A stretch of DNA of 36,157 bases from Bacteroidales bacterium. Lineage in GTDB: Bacteria; Bacteroidota; Bacteroidia; Bacteroidales; UBA932. The position numbers and the translations under genes are program-made. Below, one piece after another: positions 33,201 to 36,157 of this stretch (positions within the stretch are counted from its first letter, which is position 1; each line of letters begins with the position of its first letter). Under the pieces are notes generated by a model. It was given only the letters and a program-made list of their open reading frames with translations, made no database searches and was not told the origin of the DNA. The stretch lies in contig JAFUGJ010000009.1 of NCBI GenBank assembly GCA_017469425.1, positions 1 through 36,157 of the forward strand. Reading direction: 5' to 3'.

Positions 33201-33254
33201 GGCCACCAGGGTACTTTCAGGGTTCCGGGATATTATGTTCAAGCGGGAAGACAT
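30228..33254 (-). CDS. hsdR: Type I restriction endonuclease subunit R (HsdR)
   Basis: This 1008-residue motor/nuclease subunit of a type I restriction-modification complex translocates DNA and cuts it when the HsdM/HsdS target is unmethylated. The PD-(D/E)xK nuclease is visible as Asp156 ... Glu170-Leu-Lys172 (NRYDVTILVNGLPLVHVELK). The SF2 helicase motor has Walker A TTGSGKT (330-336), FDECHRS (429-435, motif II), GFTGTP (motif III) and the motif V/VI region FLTGFDAKTLNTLWVD ... QAFSRTNR. I use ATG 33254 (MSSRLNIISRN), 4 nt after the ATPase stop, rather than a TTG at 33287 that would overlap the ATPase gene. Nothing is truncated. It is the last gene of the hsd locus. Confidence 0.96.
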   Translation of the reverse strand: MSSRLNIISRNPESTLVAEFVSDRKRERNYQSEAMLEDAFIMQLREQGYEYIQIKDEAALIANLRHQLEKLNNHHFSDEDWDAFFRIHLANRNDGIVEKTNTIQDDYVKVATITKSEGSSIFRNIKLIDKDDIHRNSLQVINQYVVDDGARPNRYDVTILVNGLPLVHVELKRRGVDIKEAFNQINRYQRDSFWAGSGLFEYVQLFVISNGTFTKYYSNTTRNAHVKKNQELRAKSLKKTSGSFEFTSFWADEKNNPIYDLVDFTATFFAKHSLLNVLTRFCVFTAEKELLVMRPYQIAATEKILQRILIATYDKKKLGTLAAGGYIWHTTGSGKTLTSFKTAQIASKMPEIDKVLFVVDRKDLDYQTMKEYDRFEKGAANSNANTAILQRQLEDPNCRIIITTIQKLSRFIAGNKKHPVYEAHVVLIFDECHRSQFNEMHAAITKAFRRYHMFGFTGTPIFPQNSGGNGLPNLKTTEQAFGDRLHSYTIVNAINDQNVLPFRIDYIKTMKEKNGVREDQVWGIDTDKAFMSPENITNVTRYILEHFDQKTKRKSFNSILATSGIPAAILYYNEFIRQMEALPEDKKLKIALIYSYGQNEAELEQEGFMSEENSDDTTGLDATSRDCLERAIKNYNEMFHTSYDTSGDGFQKYYKDVSEKMKNRELDLLIVVNMFLTGFDAKTLNTLWVDKNLRMHGLLQAFSRTNRKLNSVKTFGNIVCFRNLEENTNASLALFGDEKAGGIVVLRNFEDYYNGFDDENDKHHLGYTELVEELLREFPIGQPIMPEEKQKQFAKLFGNLLKAINLLQCFDEFKDKVLISDRDMQDYQSMYIDVYNKFRNREKHDKEDITEDLVFEIELVKQVEVNIDYIMLLVTKYQSEHTGNAEIRLSITKAIDSSIELRNKKDLIENFIDSLTPEITDLDVVWREYIERRKEQELEDIINEEKLKPEETRRFVEASFRDGAIRENGTEVASILPPMSRFSKDRTTKKETVLFRLKAFFERFRDII

Positions 33255-33258
33255 GGCG

Positions 33259-34413
33259 TTACAGTTCAAGGTGTTTGTAATTGACAATCTCTATATCCCC
33301 GGCGGAATTCTCAAAATCTCCCGCATATACCACGGCTCTCCGACATACAGGAGTTTTAATCCACCCGGGAAGTTTATTAAGGGCATCTGCAAAAGAAGTG
33401 GAATAGGTTTGAGACGACTTCACTTCCAAAGCCGTAATTTCTCCCTCTTCTTTAAGAATCAGGTCCACTTCATTCTTGTTGGAGTCACGATAAAAGAAAA
33501 CGCCACCGTCCTTGCCAGAGTTTACCCTATGCTTGACTGCTTCCATCACCACAAAGTTTTCAAAGATATTGCCACGCATCTTGTCTCTTGCAAGCTGACG
33601 GGGGCTTTCTATGTCCAGCAGGTAGCAGGCAAGTCCGGGGTCGCAGAAATATAATTTAGGCGACTTGATGAGGCGTTTGGAGATATTCTCATAATAGGGA
33701 GGGAGCAGGTAAATGATATAGGAAGACTGCAAAACCGACAGCCACGACGCAATTGTCTTGCTGTCAACCCCCACTTCACCCGAAAGTTCCGATGCATTGA
33801 AAATCGATCCGATGCGGGCGGCGCAAAGCTTCATGAAGCGGAGGAACTGCATCATGTCTTTGATATTCAGCAGGTCACGGACATCTTTCTCCAGATAGGT
33901 TTTTACATACGACGGGTAATACAGCGTCGAGATATTTTTCCCTGAACACACCGCAGGGTAGAACCCGTCGAACAGTATGGTGTCCAGATCCTTTTGCGAA
34001 AATATTCCGGAAGTCTCGGCAAATGACATCGGAAGGAGTTCAAATACTCCGCTCCTCCCGGCAAGAGACTCCGATACGCCTTTCATCACTTCAAACTGCG
34101 AGCTTCCTGAAAGAAGGAATTTTCTTTCAGGGTGATTGTCCACGATACCTTGAATATACTCGATCAGTCCTGGAGCCTTCTGGATTTCATCAATGAACAG
34201 GGGCTTGTCGCTTTGGCCCAGAAAGGCAACCGGGTCATTCAGGGCAAAGTCCCTGACTTGAATATCTTTAAGGGAATAAGCTTCTGCCTCAGGGAACAAA
34301 TGTCGCAGCAGAGTGGTTTTACCTGACTGACGCGGGCCGGTTAGAGTTATCACCGGGAAATACTGCCACGCAAATTGCAGTGTTTTTTCTATTTCTCGTT
34401 CAATGTAAACCAT
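33259..34413 (-). CDS. AAA_14 / DUF4143 family ATPase
   Basis: This 384-residue P-loop ATPase of the AAA_14 + DUF4143 family is very common in Bacteroidota and poorly understood. Walker A is GPRQSGKTT (26-34), Walker B LFIDEIQ (72-78), and a sensor-like LLSGSSQF follows. The C-terminal half is DUF4143, ending in a PD-(D/E)xK-like pattern (NEVDLILKEEGEITALEVKSS), which suggests a nuclease-related fold. It is inserted between hsdS and hsdR; type I operons usually contain only R, M and S, sometimes with toxin-antitoxin or Fic genes. A 43-bp palindrome touches its start codon and a second copy lies 138 nt further upstream. It may be autonomous cargo rather than part of the restriction complex. 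Its AT-rich upstream region also suggests transfer. Confidence 0.9.
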   Translation of the reverse strand: MVYIEREIEKTLQFAWQYFPVITLTGPRQSGKTTLLRHLFPEAEAYSLKDIQVRDFALNDPVAFLGQSDKPLFIDEIQKAPGLIEYIQGIVDNHPERKFLLSGSSQFEVMKGVSESLAGRSGVFELLPMSFAETSGIFSQKDLDTILFDGFYPAVCSGKNISTLYYPSYVKTYLEKDVRDLLNIKDMMQFLRFMKLCAARIGSIFNASELSGEVGVDSKTIASWLSVLQSSYIIYLLPPYYENISKRLIKSPKLYFCDPGLACYLLDIESPRQLARDKMRGNIFENFVVMEAVKHRVNSGKDGGVFFYRDSNKNEVDLILKEEGEITALEVKSSQTYSTSFADALNKLPGWIKTPVCRRAVVYAGDFENSAGDIEIVNYKHLEL

Positions 34414-34456
34414 ATTTTATGCATTTTCGGAGTCGCACTCCAAAAATACATAAAAT
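34414..34456. repeat. 43-bp imperfect palindrome abutting the ATPase start codon (copy 1)
   Basis: attttatgcattttcggagt (34414-34433) pairs with actccaaaaatacataaaat (34437-34456) at 18 of 20 positions, with a cgc spacer. It is directly next to the ATG at 34413-34411, so in RNA it would occupy the ribosome-binding region; in DNA it could be an operator. Confidence 0.8.
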
Positions 34457-34498
34457 AATTGAGATTGCAAAAGCAGCGTATACTTGTACGAAAAGGAT

Positions 34499-34541
34499 TT
34501 CAATACAACATTGAGGCTGAAATTCAAAATGTTGTTTTGAA
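34499..34541. repeat. Inverted repeat between the two palindromes
   Basis: ttcaatacaacatt (34499-34512) matches the reverse complement of aatgttgttttgaa (34528-34541) at 13 of 14 positions, spacer 15 nt. A flanking gcaaaag (34467-34473) and cttttgc (34542-34548) could extend it. It belongs to the structured 190-nt gap between hsdS and the ATPase gene. Confidence 0.55.
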
Positions 34542-34551
34542 CTTTTGCCTT

Positions 34552-34594
34552 ATTTTATGCAATTTAGGAATTGCACTCCGAAAATACATAAAAT
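34552..34594. repeat. 43-bp imperfect palindrome, copy 2, just downstream of hsdS
   Basis: attttatgcaatttaggaat (34552-34571) pairs with actccgaaaatacataaaat (34575-34594) at 16 of 20 positions, spacer tgc. It is a direct repeat of copy 1 with a few substitutions, 138 nt away, and ends 10 nt before the hsdS stop codon, so it may also end the hsdS transcript. Confidence 0.8.
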
Positions 34595-34604
34595 AATCTC
34601 GGAC

Positions 34605-35816
34605 TTAGCAGGCTTTGCGGGGGAAGGACAGTAGAGAGTCGCGGTAGTATTCGTATTGCTGCTGCCGGGCTTTGATTTCGGCAGGAAGGCCGGAGGTGAG
34701 GTCAGTAGTTAATGCGGAAAATTTATCAAGAATGGCAACAATTTGAGATTGGCGCTCAATGGAAGGAACTGCAATTACCGTGTTTTTCAGATTGTCATTG
34801 TATAGTCTCTTAATTGTACCACCTTCCACTTTCCAATCAATGATTTGATATAAGTAACGAAGATATGTATTAAGAACAGACCGTTCGTCATTGTCAACCC
34901 ACACAATATTGGAATCTTGGTAATAAGCATCGGATCCATCATAAACCACTGCACGGCCAATAGTTCCTGCTGCCGAAATTAATATGTCTCCCACTTTTGG
35001 GAAAGGATACTGTTGTTTGTATTGTTCGTAAAGAGTCCTGCTGATAAAGGCATCCGGAGTCTTGCCAAAGGTCCCTATTTTATAAAATGGAACACCGTCA
35101 GTAGTGTTGGTCTGATTCTTCATGACGCGCTTACACATTTTTACCTCACCGATATCTCCTATTGTTATGTATTTTGCTTCATAGGGGGGGGTAAAGTGGT
35201 TGAAATTCAATAAGTTGTCTCTATAATACTCATATTGTTTCTGTCTTGCTGTGAGCTCCGCTGTGAGCTCCGCTGTAAGCTCCGAAAAATTGTCGAGTAC
35301 CTCGACAATTTTTCTCTGAGCTTCCAGAGGTGGAACAGGAATTTCTATCTTGGCCAAATCATCAACCTTGATGTCAATTACCTTTGCGCCCCGAGCATAT
35401 TTCTTCTTCTGCTGGAAAAAGAAATCGGACTGGAAGAAATATGAAACATATTTGGGGTTAAGAGAATGCCTGAAAACAGCAGAGTGACCACCTGTTACTA
35501 TCTGCTCTTCTCCTAACCAGGCAACCGCTTTGCAAACATCTTCAATGTTCTCGCTCGTACAAGCTATTACCAGATTCCCCTTTTCTATTTTTAGCAACTT
35601 GTCGGCCAATTCGCTGGAAACCTTTGATTTTGTTGTATATGCAAATACCCCGTAGTATGTGTAAATCTGACCATAATGAATACACCCCACTCCCTCTTCG
35701 ACAAAATCCTTCTTCTGGAGTCCATTCCCACGGACAAATGTTCCCACTTCCCCCAACTTCTTATACTCCACCCCATCCGGGCAGAGCCTCGCTATCATAT
35801 CTTGTAATTCACTCAT
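34605..35816 (-). CDS. hsdS: Type I restriction-modification specificity subunit S (HsdS)
   Basis: This 403-residue DNA-recognition subunit pairs with HsdM and HsdR. Two target recognition domains are visible: TRD1 about 15-160 and TRD2 about 215-350. Each is followed by a conserved helical region: PVPPLEAQRKIVEVLDNFSEL plus RQKQYEYYRDNLL (about 160-203), and VPSIERQSQIVAILDKFSAL plus RQQQYEYYRDSLLSF near the C-terminus. The central helix contains ELTA three times (179-190), the TAEL-type repeat whose copy number sets the spacer between the two half-sites in EcoR124-type enzymes. The DNA is AT-rich compared with the rest of the window, as usual for hsdS. It lies 100 nt after hsdM and 191 nt before the ATPase gene. 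Confidence 0.95.
   Translation of the reverse strand: MSELQDMIARLCPDGVEYKKLGEVGTFVRGNGLQKKDFVEEGVGCIHYGQIYTYYGVFAYTTKSKVSSELADKLLKIEKGNLVIACTSENIEDVCKAVAWLGEEQIVTGGHSAVFRHSLNPKYVSYFFQSDFFFQQKKKYARGAKVIDIKVDDLAKIEIPVPPLEAQRKIVEVLDNFSELTAELTAELTARQKQYEYYRDNLLNFNHFTPPYEAKYITIGDIGEVKMCKRVMKNQTNTTDGVPFYKIGTFGKTPDAFISRTLYEQYKQQYPFPKVGDILISAAGTIGRAVVYDGSDAYYQDSNIVWVDNDERSVLNTYLRYLYQIIDWKVEGGTIKRLYNDNLKNTVIAVPSIERQSQIVAILDKFSALTTDLTSGLPAEIKARQQQYEYYRDSLLSFPRKAC
35248..35283 (-). repeat. Three tandem 12-bp units in hsdS (TAEL-type spacer repeat)
   Basis: The unit gctgtgagctcc occurs at 35248-35259 and 35260-35271, and as gctgtaagctcc at 35272-35283. Each encodes four residues of the central helix (ELTA). 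Unequal exchange or slippage would keep the frame and change the distance between target recognition domains. Confidence 0.92.
35284..35314. repeat. Perfect 14-bp palindrome with 3-nt loop inside hsdS
   Basis: gaaaaattgtcgag (35284-35297) and ctcgacaatttttc (35301-35314) are fully complementary around tac. It immediately adjoins the 12-bp repeats and encodes the conserved KIVEVLDNFS helix. The second copy of that helix (QIVAILDKFS) has no such palindrome. Confidence 0.8.
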
Positions 35817-35854
35817 ATCACAAAGTCAAAATAGTTTTAGGTTGATTTTGCTCA

Positions 35855-35918
35855 AACGGCCAAATTCATGCCTATTTTGGCCGTTATAACAGCCAAATTC
35901 GTATATAGTTTGGCCGTT
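35855..35918. repeat. Two tandem 33-bp units with internal dyads between hsdM and hsdS
   Basis: gccaaattc occurs at 35859-35867 and (after an a instead of g) at 35892-35900; tttggccgtt occurs at 35876-35885 and 35909-35918. Both pairs are 33 bp apart. In the first unit aacggccaaa and tttggccgtt pair over 10 bp across 11 nt; in the second 6 bp pair. A further gccaaat sits at 35921. This fills most of the 100-nt gap; it could be an operator array or a processing site. The second unit touches the hsdM stop. Confidence 0.75.
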
Positions 35919-36157
35919 AAGCCAAATCTTCTATGATTTTGTCGATAGCGGCGCGAAGGCGCTCCTCCCGCGTGACAATCTCCTTTATCTGCGCGTTAAG
36001 GGCGTCAATGTCTATAGCCTCCCGCTTGTCTTCTTGCTCTACATAGGAAGACACCGAAAGGTTATAAGCATTGTCTGCAATATCCGTATTTGCCACAAGT
36101 CGGGCGAAATGGGCCTCATCAGACTTGGCCGCATATGCCTCATGAATCCGCTTTATA
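35917..36157 (-). CDS. hsdM: Type I restriction-modification methyltransferase subunit M (HsdM), C-terminal end only
   Basis: The frame is open from the window edge to TAA at 35919-35917 and shows about 79 residues of the HsdM C-terminus. Recognisable pieces are ANTDIADNAYNLSVSSYVE and the coiled-coil end LNAQIKEIVTREERLRAAID then KIIEDLA, which in HsdM contact HsdS. The catalytic N6-adenine methyltransferase domain (with NPPF) is beyond the window. It is first in the visible hsdM-hsdS-ATPase-hsdR order, all on the minus strand. Confidence 0.92.
   Translation of the reverse strand, partial: IKRIHEAYAAKSDEAHFARLVANTDIADNAYNLSVSSYVEQEDKREAIDIDALNAQIKEIVTREERLRAAIDKIIEDLA

Noticed and set aside
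33255-33287. TTG start giving hsdR 11 extra residues
   Set aside because: It would overlap the ATPase gene; ATG 33254 is 4 nt after the ATPase stop and gives a typical start.
1-36157. CRISPR arrays, tRNA genes, rRNA genes, IS transposases and integrases
   Set aside because: I read for regular spaced repeats, cloverleaf and CCA-end patterns, and DDE or tyrosine-recombinase motifs and found none; the repeats near hsdS are too few and too short for a CRISPR array.

Overview
The window looks like a chromosome segment of a gut-type member of the order Bacteroidales (phylum Bacteroidota), family not determined. The evidence is a set of -7 elements of the form TAnnTTTG upstream of many genes, almost no Shine-Dalgarno sequences, and lineage-typical families: DUF1573, the DUF3276 PUR domain, DUF5606, a roughly 300-residue NusB, a fimbrillin-like lipoprotein, a TPP-riboswitch-controlled TonB-dependent receptor and a BspA-type leucine-rich-repeat protein. 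The DNA is GC-rich with strong GC3 bias, which produces long spurious antisense frames. The region from about 34.4 kb to 35.9 kb is visibly more AT-rich.

Layout. Positions 1-641 hold most of a HAD phosphatase (minus strand). Positions 747-3303 hold a plus-strand sugar cassette: SIS-domain protein, a cytidylyltransferase/GHMP-kinase fusion, and a rhamnose/fucose-type mutarotase. It ends in a bidirectional terminator shared with a minus-strand group at 7887-3312: DUF1573 protein, ParE (carrying an apparent 1-nt deletion), lipid acyltransferase, acyl-CoA synthetase. A small 2x[4Fe-4S] ferredoxin follows on the plus strand. Positions 11777-8123 form a tight minus-strand purine/methylthioadenosine salvage operon: PUR-domain protein, MtaD-like deaminase, two PNP paralogues and a LysR-type protein with no effector domain. 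Positions 11869-16310 are a plus-strand housekeeping operon: nusB, yajC, a ybbR-like gene, coaE fused to DUF5606, rimO.

Positions 16350-19645 carry a surface-protein locus: a leader with a G9 tract and a hairpin, a small peptide gene, a fimbrillin-LRR lipoprotein and a terminator. The RNase P RNA gene lies on the minus strand at 19665-19988. Next is a three-gene overlapping operon (radical SAM/SPASM, Gfo/Idh/MocA oxidoreductase, glutamine cyclotransferase lipoprotein), a TPP riboswitch with a TonB-dependent receptor, and then two poorly characterised genes: an exported protein with four NPCBM-like repeats and a BspA-type LRR protein.

The right end (36157-30228, minus strand) is a type I restriction-modification locus in the order hsdM (partial), hsdS, AAA_14/DUF4143 ATPase, hsdR. 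It is rich in unusual repeats: a TAEL-type 12-bp tandem repeat in hsdS, a perfect palindrome beside it, tandem 33-bp dyads between hsdM and hsdS, and two copies of a 43-bp palindrome upstream of the ATPase.

The points most worth following are the PNP pair with an Asn-to-Asp change at the base-recognition position, the ATPase placed inside the type I RM operon behind duplicated palindromes, the spacer-tuning repeat in hsdS, the sugar-activation cassette, the radical SAM/oxidoreductase/cyclotransferase triad, and the four-repeat NPCBM protein. All functional calls come from reading the sequence; no database search was run.
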